Assembly (NCBI GenBank): GCA_913061475.1
Contig: CAJXUN010000011.1
Coordinates: 30,521-94,520 of the forward strand
Source: an uncultured Colwellia sp.
GTDB lineage: Bacteria; Pseudomonadota; Gammaproteobacteria; Enterobacterales; Alteromonadaceae
DNA: 64,000 bases
Direction: 5' to 3'
This document shows positions 45,628 to 54,542 of the stretch, piece after piece. A program made the translations under genes and the position numbers. The first letter of the stretch is position 1; each line of letters starts with the position of its first letter. The notes below the pieces were generated by a model, which was not told the origin of the DNA, did no database searches, and saw nothing but the letters and a program-made list of their open reading frames with translations.

Positions 45628-46776
45628 ATGGAATTTTCATACGTTAACCCAACTCAAATCCACTTTGGTCAAGGTAAAATTGCCAGTGTTAGTGACGCAA
45701 TTCCAAGTACGAGTAAGGTATTAGTTATTTATGGTGGTGGCTCTATTAAAAAGAACGGAGTTTATCAACAAGTGCAAAGTGCACTTGCTAACCACACGTG
45801 GTTAGAATTTTCAGGTGTTGAGCCCAATCCAACTATGGAAACGTTAGATAAAGCCGTGATTATCGCTAAAGCTGAAAATATAGATTACATACTTGCTGTT
45901 GGCGGTGGCTCAGTCATTGATGGTGCTAAATATGTTGCTGCTGCAGCATGCTATGACGGTGCTGGTTGGGATATTCTATTAGGTAAACATACGGTCACTA
46001 AAGCTATCGCCATTGGCGCGGTACTAACTCTACCTGCGACAGGCTCAGAGTCCAATGCCGCTTCGGTGATCACACGTGCTGCCACTAAAGACAAACTGCC
46101 ATTCTTTGCACCTGCCGTACAACCAAAGTTTGCGGTGCTTGATGCTGATGCGATGAAAACTCTACCTGAACGCCAATTAATCAACGGTTTAGTTGATGCT
46201 TGGGTGCATATTTGCGAGCAATATTTAACTATGCCGACTGGCGCTATGGTACAAGATGGTTACGCTGAAGCGTTACTGAAAAACTTACTTGTGCTGGCTG
46301 AGCAATACGACCAACGCGAAACACTACACTGGCGTGAAAACCTGATGTGGACGGCTAACCAAGCGCTAAATGGTTTAATTGGTGCCGGTGTACCACATGA
46401 CTGGGCTACTCATATGATTGGCCATGAACTAACTGCACTTTACGGCGTTGATCATGCACGTTCGTTAGCGATTATTCAGCCATCGCTATTGCGTAACCAA
46501 CTCGCGGTTAAGAAAGATAAATTAGAGCAACTCGGTAAGAATGTTTTTGCTTTAGCGGCGAGTGACGATTTAGCAGAACGCACTATTGCAGCGATTGAAG
46601 CGTTTTATCATAGTCTAAATGTGGCAACACAATTAACCGAACATGGTGACGACAAAGCCGCTGCTATTGATAAGATCATCAAACAGCTTGAAGTACATAA
46701 GATGTTAAAGCTGGGTGAGCACCAAGCGATAACGTTAACGCAAAGTCGTGAAATTTTAGCGTTAGCGGTAAAATAG
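45628..46776 (+). CDS. yqhD: Iron-containing alcohol dehydrogenase / aldehyde reductase YqhD
   Basis: A 382-residue group III metal-dependent alcohol dehydrogenase. It starts MEFSYVNPTQIHFGQGKI. The nucleotide motif is YILAVGGGSVIDGAKYVAAA, then LPATGSESN. The metal region is DAWVHICEQYL and GVPHDWATHMIGHELTALYGVDHARSLAII. YqhD reduces short aldehydes such as glyoxal, methylglyoxal and acrolein with NADPH. Next to a YqhC-like regulator, this is an aldehyde-detoxification pair. Confidence 0.94.
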   Translation: MEFSYVNPTQIHFGQGKIASVSDAIPSTSKVLVIYGGGSIKKNGVYQQVQSALANHTWLEFSGVEPNPTMETLDKAVIIAKAENIDYILAVGGGSVIDGAKYVAAAACYDGAGWDILLGKHTVTKAIAIGAVLTLPATGSESNAASVITRAATKDKLPFFAPAVQPKFAVLDADAMKTLPERQLINGLVDAWVHICEQYLTMPTGAMVQDGYAEALLKNLLVLAEQYDQRETLHWRENLMWTANQALNGLIGAGVPHDWATHMIGHELTALYGVDHARSLAIIQPSLLRNQLAVKKDKLEQLGKNVFALAASDDLAERTIAAIEAFYHSLNVATQLTEHGDDKAAAIDKIIKQLEVHKMLKLGEHQAITLTQSREILALAVK

Positions 46777-46806
46777 TCTACTAATTGCCAGTCGAAGTAG
46801 ATAAAA

Positions 46807-46841
46807 ATAAAGCGAGTATTGATGTTCAATACTCGCTTTAT
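46807..46841. terminator. Bidirectional Rho-independent terminator
   Basis: A perfect 16-pair stem, ATAAAGCGAGTATTGA and TCAATACTCGCTTTAT, with a 3-base loop, followed by TTTATTTT on the plus strand. It sits between yqhD and the convergent lipoprotein gene. Confidence 0.93.
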
Positions 46842-46868
46842 TTATTTTACATGACAATAATTTTAACC

Positions 46869-47396
46869 CTATTGCTGAGCGGCTAAAATTGCTCTTACTT
46901 CATTTAATGCCGCAACGGCAAAGCCTTGATCATAGAAATACAAAATTTTACCTTGCTCATCCAATAATACTACTCGTGTATTCGAGGCGTTTTCATTACC
47001 GGTCAGTGCTTGAATTTTTTCACCGTCATCGTAAACGGTAACCACCCCTTTCCATAAGTCTTTAGGAATACCTGCGCGCATACCATTATCAATAAACGTG
47101 CTGAACATTTGTGGAAACAAGCCTTGAATTGTCGGTATTTCATAGGCATTGACTTGGGTTTCTGTCATATCCAAAGCAATTAACCAACGATCGATGTCAA
47201 ACTGCGAATTTTGTACATAACCAATTAACAATAAGGTGACTTCACCATTGAAGTCAGCAGGGATAGCGACAGTATTTTTTTCTAATGACTGGCCAACAAC
47301 ACTCGGAAAGGTTTGTCCGGTAATATCTTTATTTGGATATACCGTACTACAGCCTGTTATTAACAATAAAGCGAAAGCCAAGATGATTATTTTCAT
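46869..47396 (-). CDS. Lipoprotein with thioredoxin-like fold (tentative)
   Basis: 175 residues with a lipoprotein signal (LALLLITGCSTVYP). The layout is like a Cys-less thioredoxin fold: FNGEVTLLLIGYVQNSQFDIDRW, then LWKGVVTVYDDGEKIQALTGNENASNTRVVLLDEQGKILYFYDQGF. It vaguely recalls ATP10/peroxiredoxin-like proteins. There is no redox-active CxxC, so a chaperone-like role is more likely than catalysis. Confidence 0.8.
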   Translation of the reverse strand: MKIIILAFALLLITGCSTVYPNKDITGQTFPSVVGQSLEKNTVAIPADFNGEVTLLLIGYVQNSQFDIDRWLIALDMTETQVNAYEIPTIQGLFPQMFSTFIDNGMRAGIPKDLWKGVVTVYDDGEKIQALTGNENASNTRVVLLDEQGKILYFYDQGFAVAALNEVRAILAAQQ

Positions 47397-47587
47397 TTTT
47401 ATATTCTCAATAAATTATAAATGTCTAATCAATATTACGTAACGATTTTTATTTTGGTTCACTTTCGCTGCGACTCGGTGATATTACCTATATTTGCTGA
47501 ACACCGCGGAGTTAGATAACAAAAGAGTTTATATGCCCCAAAATTATTTACACACTTCAAGGTGTGCTTCTCGAGGTTAGTATATGG

Positions 47588-48679
47588 CTAGTCGCCTTGG
47601 TCATCACCTTGTTGCTTAATTCCTCTTAATCTATCTCGATATTTGTCGCGGGCTAGCGCTTGCATGTCCGTCACGGCATCACTTTCATCAACTATCTCGC
47701 GACCTAATAAGGTTTCAATGGCGTCTTCTAAGGTAACAACGCCAGATGTTTGGCCGTATTCATCTTCTACTGCGTAGATATGCATATGATTTTTTATAAA
47801 AATATCTAACAACTGTTGAACAGGTAATTTTTCCGAGACAGCGGTTAACGGCGTAATAAACTTGCTAATAGGTTCATCACCATGGCCACTGCGTTCAGCT
47901 TCATATAAGTCACCTTTAATGACCTTACCGATAATATCATCAATGGTATTGCCATAAACGGGTATTCGGGTAAATTGGCGAGTTTGCTCATGATTTAACG
48001 CTACAGTTACTGTGATATCTTGATGTAACATGTGAACAACGGTGCGAGGGGTAAACACATCGCCAGTGCGCAATTCTCGTAAATTAAGCATGTTAGACAA
48101 ATATTCGTTTTCGTGTGAGAACAAACTGCCGTATTTGTGCCCCAACGACGCTAAAGCTATAATTTCTTCTCGAGTAATTTCACTGGTTTTATCTTTTTTA
48201 AATAAACGTGTTAGCCGAGTTGCCAGCCAAACTAGTGGATAAACTATCCGCACCAACCAAGCAATGACATGGGCAGAAGGAATAGCCAAACTGCGCCAAA
48301 ATGTGGCACCTAAAGTTTTAGGAATAATTTCTGAAAAATACAAAATAATTAAGGTCAGTAATACTGCAATCGCGGTTTCCCACTTTTCGCCAAATATACC
48401 AATAGCCTGAGCGCCAACACCCGCCGCTCCCATAGTATGAGCGAAGGTATTGAGAATTAAAATACTAGAAAGTGACTCCTCCATACGGGTTTTAACTTTG
48501 ATTAATACCGCTCCCGAGAGAGGCTTATGAGTTTTAATTTGTTCAACGTAACTTGGGGTTATCGATAATAAAACAGCTTCAAGCACAGAACACAAAAATG
48601 AAACACCAATGGCAATGGCTAAATAAATAAAAAGTAGGGTCACGCAGTCATTCCATATCAACGAATAATTTATTTCCAA
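47588..48679 (-). CDS. CNNM/HlyC-CorC type membrane transporter, short form
   Basis: 363 residues: an N-terminal CNNM (DUF21) domain with four membrane helices (about 10-150), then a pair of CBS domains (VFTPRTVVHMLHQDITVTVALNHEQTRQFTRIPVYG, FITPLTAVSEKLPVQQLLDIFIKNHMHIYAVEDEYGQTSGVVTLEDAIETLLG). The usual C-terminal CorC_HlyC domain is absent and the protein ends in a charged tail. Relatives take part in Mg2+ or Co2+ export. Confidence 0.92.
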   Translation of the reverse strand: MEINYSLIWNDCVTLLFIYLAIAIGVSFLCSVLEAVLLSITPSYVEQIKTHKPLSGAVLIKVKTRMEESLSSILILNTFAHTMGAAGVGAQAIGIFGEKWETAIAVLLTLIILYFSEIIPKTLGATFWRSLAIPSAHVIAWLVRIVYPLVWLATRLTRLFKKDKTSEITREEIIALASLGHKYGSLFSHENEYLSNMLNLRELRTGDVFTPRTVVHMLHQDITVTVALNHEQTRQFTRIPVYGNTIDDIIGKVIKGDLYEAERSGHGDEPISKFITPLTAVSEKLPVQQLLDIFIKNHMHIYAVEDEYGQTSGVVTLEDAIETLLGREIVDESDAVTDMQALARDKYRDRLRGIKQQGDDQGD

Positions 48680-48855
48680 ATAAAGAGCATATCACAATGT
48701 CAGCAATAACGTCCTCAAGGCAGCAAGCGCTGTAATCATTTATACGTAAAAAGTGCTTTTTGAGATTAAATTGGCTAAAAATAATTTAATTTATTGCTCT
48801 GATGGTTATAAATTCCTAAAATGTAGTTAACTGTAGTAATTATAGACAAATTCAT

Positions 48856-49104
48856 ATGGCACATTTTTCCGGAATAGAATTAAAAAGCTTAAGAAAAGAA
48901 GCGGGCTTTACGCAAAAAATACTCGCCAGTAAAATAGGTATCAGTCGCGAAACGGTGGTTGCTATAGAAAATGAGCATCCGAAAACCATCGACTCACTCA
49001 GCCTTGAAGTCGTTAATGCTTGGTGGCTTGCCTGCAGAAAGTCAGTATCTGAATCAAGTCAATTGTCATTTAAAGTACAGGTAATGAAGTTTTTTGGCAT
49101 GTAA
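48856..49104 (+). CDS. Small XRE-family DNA-binding protein
   Basis: 82 residues, nearly all one helix-turn-helix domain (IELKSLRKEAGFTQKILASKIGISRETVVAIENEHPKTIDSLSLEVVNAWW). Three bases separate its stop from the ATG of the membrane protein that follows, so they form a two-gene unit. Confidence 0.88.
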   Translation: MAHFSGIELKSLRKEAGFTQKILASKIGISRETVVAIENEHPKTIDSLSLEVVNAWWLACRKSVSESSQLSFKVQVMKFFGM

Positions 49105-49107
49105 AAG

Positions 49108-49836
49108 ATGATTTTCCGGCAATACGTCAGCAGTGGCATAACCAATATACTCGCCATTGTTTTTTTAACGATTGCCTTGCTGACTTTTGGATATGCACAA
49201 TATTTTGATCGGCTTTTTATTATCTTCCTGCTCGGCTTAATTCTCTTTAACATCCACAATGCTAACATTATCAGCATTGCCATAATTTTTCTGCTCGAAC
49301 GATTTTTAGAAGAGGTTGTTTTTTTCTCTAGCAGCTATTTATTTATTAAGCCTTTAATCTATTTACTGTCGCTGTGGTTAATTAAGCTCTTTTGGTACGA
49401 CTCACTCATTCGACGGATAATTTTACCCACAATCATAATCTGTGTAATATGCGAGGTATATTGGTATACAACTGACTACAACGCGCCAAAAATATATTAT
49501 TACATCGCAATGATGTCTCTCAACATTATCACTCGACACTTAATATTTCTACGTGTGCCATTATTCAGAAAATTTCAAGCAATACCTCGTATACAAAAAA
49601 TAATTTCTCAACCATTAAAGCAAACTGCTGTCGATCTTCCTTTATATACATTAGCTATGGTGAATATTTTGGTGATTGTCACTATGATCTCTGAATACTT
49701 GGTTCGTCACTTAACATCATTGGATCCTTTATTTTTCTATAGCCTATACTCTGAAGTTGTACATTTATTATCAGTTGTTACACTATTTTTTATAGTCCAG
49801 TTTATTATAAAGTCTACGTATAAAATTAACGCTTAA
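49108..49836 (+). CDS. Integral membrane protein paired with XRE regulator
   Basis: 242 residues with six or seven predicted membrane helices and a basic loop in the middle (FRKFQAIPRIQKIISQPLKQ). Isoleucine-, leucine- and tyrosine-rich; no conserved motif that I know. Together with the small XRE gene it could be a regulator-target pair, a signalling pair or a defence-like module; nothing in the sequence decides. Confidence 0.75.
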   Translation: MIFRQYVSSGITNILAIVFLTIALLTFGYAQYFDRLFIIFLLGLILFNIHNANIISIAIIFLLERFLEEVVFFSSSYLFIKPLIYLLSLWLIKLFWYDSLIRRIILPTIIICVICEVYWYTTDYNAPKIYYYIAMMSLNIITRHLIFLRVPLFRKFQAIPRIQKIISQPLKQTAVDLPLYTLAMVNILVIVTMISEYLVRHLTSLDPLFFYSLYSEVVHLLSVVTLFFIVQFIIKSTYKINA

Positions 49837-49986
49837 ACATTAATGTTTTGCTCAATTATCGTTCATTTTGAACTGAATAAAACCAGTTTCAGATATAACT
49901 CAAATCAGTACGATATCACTACTCGCTATTTTCCTTGATAATGAAGGTGGATTTAAATCCACTAACTCATTAATTAAGGAATATCT

Positions 49987-50127
49987 ATGAAAACTTTAAA
50001 ACTAACTTTAATCGTATCTTTATTGGTAATTAGTTCAACAACCTTCGCTACAGGCGGAAAAAAAATGCCTCCAGAGCCTACTTTAATTGAAGAAATTATT
50101 GAAATTTTTACCGGCACAAAAAAATAG
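49987..50127 (+). CDS. Small exported peptide (46 residues)
   Basis: Too short for the track. ATG with AAGGA 7 bases upstream; signal peptide MKTLKLTLIVSLLVISSTTFA, then a short mature part TGGKKMPPEPTLIEEIIEIFTG. Followed by a hairpin terminator. A good ribosome site, signal peptide and terminator make this a real mini-gene. The function is unknown. Confidence 0.72.
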   Translation: MKTLKLTLIVSLLVISSTTFATGGKKMPPEPTLIEEIIEIFTGTKK

Positions 50128-50154
50128 ACTTACTTACATGATGAACGTCATAAT

Positions 50155-50182
50155 GTTTTGCGTGCCACTTCGCACGCAAAAC
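50155..50182. terminator. Hairpin after the small peptide gene
   Basis: GTTTTGCGTGC-CACTTC-GCACGCAAAAC: a perfect 11-pair stem between the peptide gene (+) and the pirin gene (-). The U/A pairs at the base can act as the U-tract in both directions. Confidence 0.6.
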
Positions 50183-50205
50183 ACTTTACGCACTGCCAAT
50201 CGGTT

Positions 50206-50913
50206 TTATGGCGCATCAATAATAAGTATTTCACTATTTTCCAAGGCGTTAATTGTTATTAGCTGTGTTTGAATGATCTCTGCACCATCGCCTTTCGACA
50301 TGTTAACCGTTTGTTTTCCAGCCGCTAACGTAAAACTACCTTGTGAAGCGATCACATACGCTTGATGACTAATTTGATGAACTATCTCACAGCCTTGCGT
50401 AACTTTACCGGCATAGATACGTGCTTGTTGCTGAATAAATAGCGCCTTTTGTCGATCTTCCGCATAGCCAGAAACGATAAGAGGTAAGCTTGATTCATGC
50501 ATTTTCTGTGGAAATTTCATACTATCCCAACGCGGTGCTACATTATACTTATTCGGCTCTAGCCAAATTTGAAACATAGTTGTTGGCTGGTTAGTGCGAT
50601 TATATTCAGAGTGCCAAATCCCCTTTCCTGCGCTCATCACCTGTACTTCACCGGCAGCTGTCACACCTTGATTACCTTTACTATCTTGGTGTGAAATTGC
50701 CCCTGAGCGAACAAAACTAATAATTTCCATATTCTTGTGTGGGTGCTCAGAAAAGCCAGTATGCGGCGCTATCCAATCATCATTAATTACTCGTAAGCTG
50801 CCAAAGCCCATACGTCGAGGATTATAATAGTGTGCAAAACTGAAATGATGATGAGCTTTCAACCAGCCATGACTACCTTTACCAAGTTGCTGAAATGGAA
50901 AATGTTTAATCAC
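50206..50913 (-). CDS. Pirin family protein (YhhW-like)
   Basis: 235 residues, a bicupin. The metal-site residues lie in the first cupin (HPHKNMEIISFVRSGAISHQDS and MSAGKGIWHSEYN). E. coli YhhW is a quercetin 2,3-dioxygenase in vitro; the native role is unclear. DoxX and a divergent LysR regulator are next to it, a common arrangement in which the LysR protein controls both. Confidence 0.92.
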   Translation of the reverse strand: MIKHFPFQQLGKGSHGWLKAHHHFSFAHYYNPRRMGFGSLRVINDDWIAPHTGFSEHPHKNMEIISFVRSGAISHQDSKGNQGVTAAGEVQVMSAGKGIWHSEYNRTNQPTTMFQIWLEPNKYNVAPRWDSMKFPQKMHESSLPLIVSGYAEDRQKALFIQQQARIYAGKVTQGCEIVHQISHQAYVIASQGSFTLAAGKQTVNMSKGDGAEIIQTQLITINALENSEILIIDAP

Positions 50914-50991
50914 TTTTCTTTCTCCCTGATTGTGGTTTTAAAAAGCCAGTAACATAAAGGCTATACTGACTTTTAATCGACTATCTCACTG

Positions 50992-51435
50992 CTAAAGCTT
51001 GCGACTGATCATCTGGTCGAGAGAATATTTGCCACCCCCGTGAATGGCGAGAGCGACGCTAATAGCCAGTAATGCTAAACCAAATTCATAGCCATTATTT
51101 GCCATAAATAAGCCATTAACTAAATGCACTTTAACAATGGCTACCAACATAGTGATTGCTAATACCACACTTGTTGGCCGAGTAAACAAGCCTAAAATTA
51201 GCAGCAAACCGCCAAAAAACTCGGCACTACCAGCTAATAAAGCCATAACATAACCGGGCCCTAAGCCAATTGAATCCATCCATTGCCCTGTACCATCTAA
51301 TCCATAGCCGCCAAACCAAGCAAATAACTTTTGTGAGCCATGAGCCGCAAAAATAATGCCGGCGACAAGACGTAAAGGTAAAGTAGCAGCATTGTCGTTA
51401 GTATCGAATATGTTCTTAGTAATTGAATTGTTCAT
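50992..51435 (-). CDS. DoxX family membrane protein
   Basis: 147 residues with four membrane helices. Conserved motifs include LPLRLVAGIIFAAHGSQKLFAWFGG, GSAEFFGGLLLILGLFTR and LALLAISVALAIHGGGKYSLD. Its function is not settled; family members associate with oxidative or sulfur metabolism. It lies 78 bases upstream of the pirin gene on the same strand. Confidence 0.92.
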   Translation of the reverse strand: MNNSITKNIFDTNDNAATLPLRLVAGIIFAAHGSQKLFAWFGGYGLDGTGQWMDSIGLGPGYVMALLAGSAEFFGGLLLILGLFTRPTSVVLAITMLVAIVKVHLVNGLFMANNGYEFGLALLAISVALAIHGGGKYSLDQMISRKL

Positions 51436-51559
51436 AGTAGTCTCTGTTTCTTTGTGTGTTTAAGATGTGAGTATTCTACGAGTTGCGTAATCAGTGAATA
51501 ACCCCTAAAATCTGTCTTATTCATTCAAATTTTTTGAACATTTATATAGGGACGAGAAA

Positions 51560-52459
51560 ATGAATGGTCCACCACTCACTTTAGAAGCATTACTGGTACT
51601 GGATGCTATCGATAACCGAGGTAGCTTTGCTTCCGCTGCTGAGCAACTCAATAAAGTGCCTTCCGCACTGTCATATATCGTTCAGAAACTCGAAGAGCAA
51701 CTATCAGTAACCTTATTTGTCAGACAAGGGCGACGCTCTGTACTGACACCTGCCGGGCAGCACTTATTACGTGAAGGCAGAAAAATATTAGCCGCTGCCA
51801 GTAAAGTAACAGAACAAACACAAACACTAGCACATGGCTGGGAGCCTAAAATTAGCATTGCTTTCGACTCAATTATTGCTGTTGAACCCATCATGCAATG
51901 TTTGCAGAAATTTCTCGATGAGCACCCCAATGTTGAAATAGATATCTGTGAACAGGTGATGAATGGCTCATGGGAAGCATTAATAGACGACAAAGTAGAT
52001 TTACTGATTGGTGCACCACCGCCGATACCAAATCAGGCAGGTATACGGGCAATCAAAATATGCCAACTAGATACGGTATTAGCCACACCTAAACAGCATG
52101 AGTTAAGCCACCTTAATCGCCCAGTCACACGTAGTGACATTGCCGACTATCGCACCGTAATAGTCCATGATTCATCTAAAAGTACCGTGCCGTGGTCGTC
52201 AAATCTAATTGACCAAAGTCGACATTTTTATGTCACGAGTGTTGAACAGAAAATTCAAGCAATTGTTGCTGGTATTGGTGTTGGTTTTTTACCACGAGCA
52301 AGAATTCAGCACTATATCAATAACGCTCAATTAGCGGTATTAGAAGCTGACACCCAAGAGCAAAAATCAGCATTATTTCTGGCCTGGAAAACGGTTAACA
52401 AAGGCAAAGGTTTATTAAGGTTGCGAGCATTATTACTTGCGCACTACGAAAACATGTAA
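51560..52459 (+). CDS. LysR family regulator
   Basis: 299 residues. The winged helix reads LTLEALLVLDAIDNRGSFASAAEQLNKVPSALSYIVQKLEEQLSVTLFVRQGRRSVLTPAG. It is followed by a substrate-binding domain. It resembles regulators of pirin and DoxX genes and is divergent from doxX, so those two genes are the likely targets. Confidence 0.9.
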   Translation: MNGPPLTLEALLVLDAIDNRGSFASAAEQLNKVPSALSYIVQKLEEQLSVTLFVRQGRRSVLTPAGQHLLREGRKILAAASKVTEQTQTLAHGWEPKISIAFDSIIAVEPIMQCLQKFLDEHPNVEIDICEQVMNGSWEALIDDKVDLLIGAPPPIPNQAGIRAIKICQLDTVLATPKQHELSHLNRPVTRSDIADYRTVIVHDSSKSTVPWSSNLIDQSRHFYVTSVEQKIQAIVAGIGVGFLPRARIQHYINNAQLAVLEADTQEQKSALFLAWKTVNKGKGLLRLRALLLAHYENM

Positions 52460-52490
52460 GCCACCAAACGCAGCAATAATAGTCAAAAGT

Positions 52491-52506
52491 CGCTTTAGCT
52501 AAAGCG
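52491..52506. terminator. Palindromic hairpin between convergent genes
   Basis: CGCTTTAGCTAAAGCG is a perfect 16-base palindrome between the LysR and lipoprotein genes. The short loop and lack of T-tract make it a weak terminator candidate. Confidence 0.35.
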
Positions 52507-52540
52507 CACTTATTGAACACTCTGAATTAGGTTCTGTTGA

Positions 52541-52912
52541 TTATTTACCTAACAGTTTTAAGGTTTTCAAATCACTGCGTTCAATTTCTTGAGCATAAAT
52601 AGCCGTCGGGTTATCAGTGATATTGGCATATAACACCACTTTACTGTCGGTCACTTGGATGCCATATTGCCCAGATGTTAGATAAATACCACCGGCATAT
52701 CGTCCTGATGTAGACAGCCAGCTTGTTTGATGTTGCTCAAGCCATGCTTTCAAGATGGCATATTCAGCATCGTCCTCTGTTAAGCGTACCGTCGCAGTAC
52801 TCCCTGCGCTTAAAAAAACCACCACTTCAGGATCAAGCGGCACCTCGACTGATTTACCGCAGCCTATTAGCAACAGCGCCAGCATTGATAAGTTAAGTAC
52901 GTATTTTTTCAT
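52541..52912 (-). CDS. Small lipoprotein of unknown function
   Basis: 123 residues with a lipoprotein signal (SMLALLLIGCGKSVEV) and a small beta-rich domain (YAILKAWLEQHQTSWLSTSGRYAGGIYLTSGQYGIQVTDSKVVLYAN). I do not recognise it. It is transcribed leftward, divergent from the esterase gene at 53190. Confidence 0.78.
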   Translation of the reverse strand: MKKYVLNLSMLALLLIGCGKSVEVPLDPEVVVFLSAGSTATVRLTEDDAEYAILKAWLEQHQTSWLSTSGRYAGGIYLTSGQYGIQVTDSKVVLYANITDNPTAIYAQEIERSDLKTLKLLGK

Positions 52913-53189
52913 TATTTATCCACCGTTAAAAATAACCCATATAGTTACGCTAAGATGAGAGATATTTTAGCCAGATCGAAATATCTTACTTTGATAAATC
53001 GCAAAGTTTCGGCAGATTATTCATAAGTTTATTATTGACGTCATAAATGACCGAATATGCAAAACTAACTGATAAAGGTGCTGTTTTATATATAAAAACA
53101 CCTTCTTCACCAATTCTTCACCAAACTGATACTGTCTTTTTAACGCTTTCTGATAGTGTTTAATGCTCATTAAATATACCGGTGTTGTT

Positions 53190-54434
53190 ATGAAAATAAA
53201 AAATATAATCTTACTACTAGCGTCGCTAACTGCCTTTAGTGTTACCTGTTACGCTGCAGACTCAACTAATGCTGGCAAGGCAATTGTTAGCGGTTACGAA
53301 CGTCAGCATTCATCAAAGGTATTCGCTGAAAATAGACGCTATATGGTCTCGTTACCTGAGCGCTATTTCATGAACAAACGGCACTACCCTAGCCTTTTTG
53401 TTATTGATGCTGACTTTCAATTTCAACATGTATCTGCAGTCGTAAAAAACCTCACTCGTATGGGAAAAATACCGCCGATGATCGTTATCGGCATCGCTAA
53501 CCAAGGCGGCGATGATTACCTTAAAACAACGACATGGGCAGACGGAAAAGATGATGCATTTGGCCATGCAAGCAAACTGCAGGCGTACTTAAGCCAAGAG
53601 CTACTGCCATTAGTTGATCAGCAATATCGTACCAATAGCCAAAAAGCCCTCTCAGGTTATTCACTGGGTGGCTTGTTTACGCTTTATAGTATGATGCAAG
53701 TCGATACGCCCTTTAACGCTTTTCTCGCCATGAGTCCCAGTGCCTGGTTTGATGAAAATAGCTTACCGAGTAAATTAAAACCATTGCTGGAAAATAACCA
53801 ACTAACCGCACCGGTTTTTATTTCCTTGGCCAATGAAGAAGGTATGGGGGTTGATAAAGTTATCGAGGTATTTACCGCATCCGCGAAACCATCATTAAAG
53901 TGGCAATATCAGCACTACCCAAATGAAAACCATTTTACCACTTCATTACCTGCGCTTTATGACGGCTTACAATTTTTAGCCCCTGACTATGCGATTGATG
54001 GTACCGACATGCTAGCGATCGGTGATTACAAACAAGTATTCGCCCATTTTAAAGCTCAACAACAGCAATGGGCTGGCTTTCAATTTGAATGGTTACACAG
54101 TTATCAGTTTGCGAAATATATGTTTTGGTCTAAACAAATTGAGCAAGTTGATGAAGTTTTATCTGTCGTTGCTGATGAATTTCCGGAATCCTTAACCATG
54201 GTTAGTATTCAATTAGCCAATGGTTTTAACAAAAAGAAGAATTTTCCGAAAGCCTTACAATTGCTAACGCAAGTGAAAGAGCAAGGCGAAAGCTTTCCAG
54301 GTTGGCATAAGCAAATGAGCGCTTACTATGCGGGTATTGAACGACAAGATTTAGCGGCAAAGCACCAAGCCCACGCATTAAAACTTGCAGCACAATTTCA
54401 ATTTGAAAGCTGGGAAGTGTGGGAGTTGATGTAG
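53190..54434 (+). CDS. Exported esterase-D/IroE-like alpha/beta hydrolase
   Basis: 414 residues with a signal peptide (IILLLASLTAFSVTCYA). The esterase region has YPSLFVIDADFQF, a nucleophile motif KALSGYSLGGLF (G-Y-S-L-G) and a late His in ENHFTTSLPALYDGL. The C-terminal 120 residues are helical and TPR-like. Relatives hydrolyse acyl esters or siderophore esters. The start is the second ATG, at the signal peptide; the track's ATG 27 bases earlier is possible. Confidence 0.88.
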   Translation: MKIKNIILLLASLTAFSVTCYAADSTNAGKAIVSGYERQHSSKVFAENRRYMVSLPERYFMNKRHYPSLFVIDADFQFQHVSAVVKNLTRMGKIPPMIVIGIANQGGDDYLKTTTWADGKDDAFGHASKLQAYLSQELLPLVDQQYRTNSQKALSGYSLGGLFTLYSMMQVDTPFNAFLAMSPSAWFDENSLPSKLKPLLENNQLTAPVFISLANEEGMGVDKVIEVFTASAKPSLKWQYQHYPNENHFTTSLPALYDGLQFLAPDYAIDGTDMLAIGDYKQVFAHFKAQQQQWAGFQFEWLHSYQFAKYMFWSKQIEQVDEVLSVVADEFPESLTMVSIQLANGFNKKKNFPKALQLLTQVKEQGESFPGWHKQMSAYYAGIERQDLAAKHQAHALKLAAQFQFESWEVWELM

Positions 54435-54444
54435 GGACTTATCC

Positions 54445-54475
54445 AAATGTCTGTCAATTCCACTGGCAGACATTT
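54445..54475. terminator. Hairpin after the esterase gene
   Basis: AAATGTCTGTC and GGCAGACATTT pair (11 with one wobble) between the esterase gene and the convergent DUF3754 gene. There is no T-tract, so termination is uncertain. Confidence 0.4.
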
Positions 54476-54542
54476 GCAATAATCCGTGATATACACAGCT
54501 TAACGTCACGACAAAGTTGAATTTATCACGCTGACTAAGCAT

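Noticed and set aside
53084-53108. GGTG..TTTTATATATAAAA..CACC near-palindrome as an operator
   Set aside because: Low-complexity A/T palindrome in an AT-rich promoter region; no known regulator motif matched.
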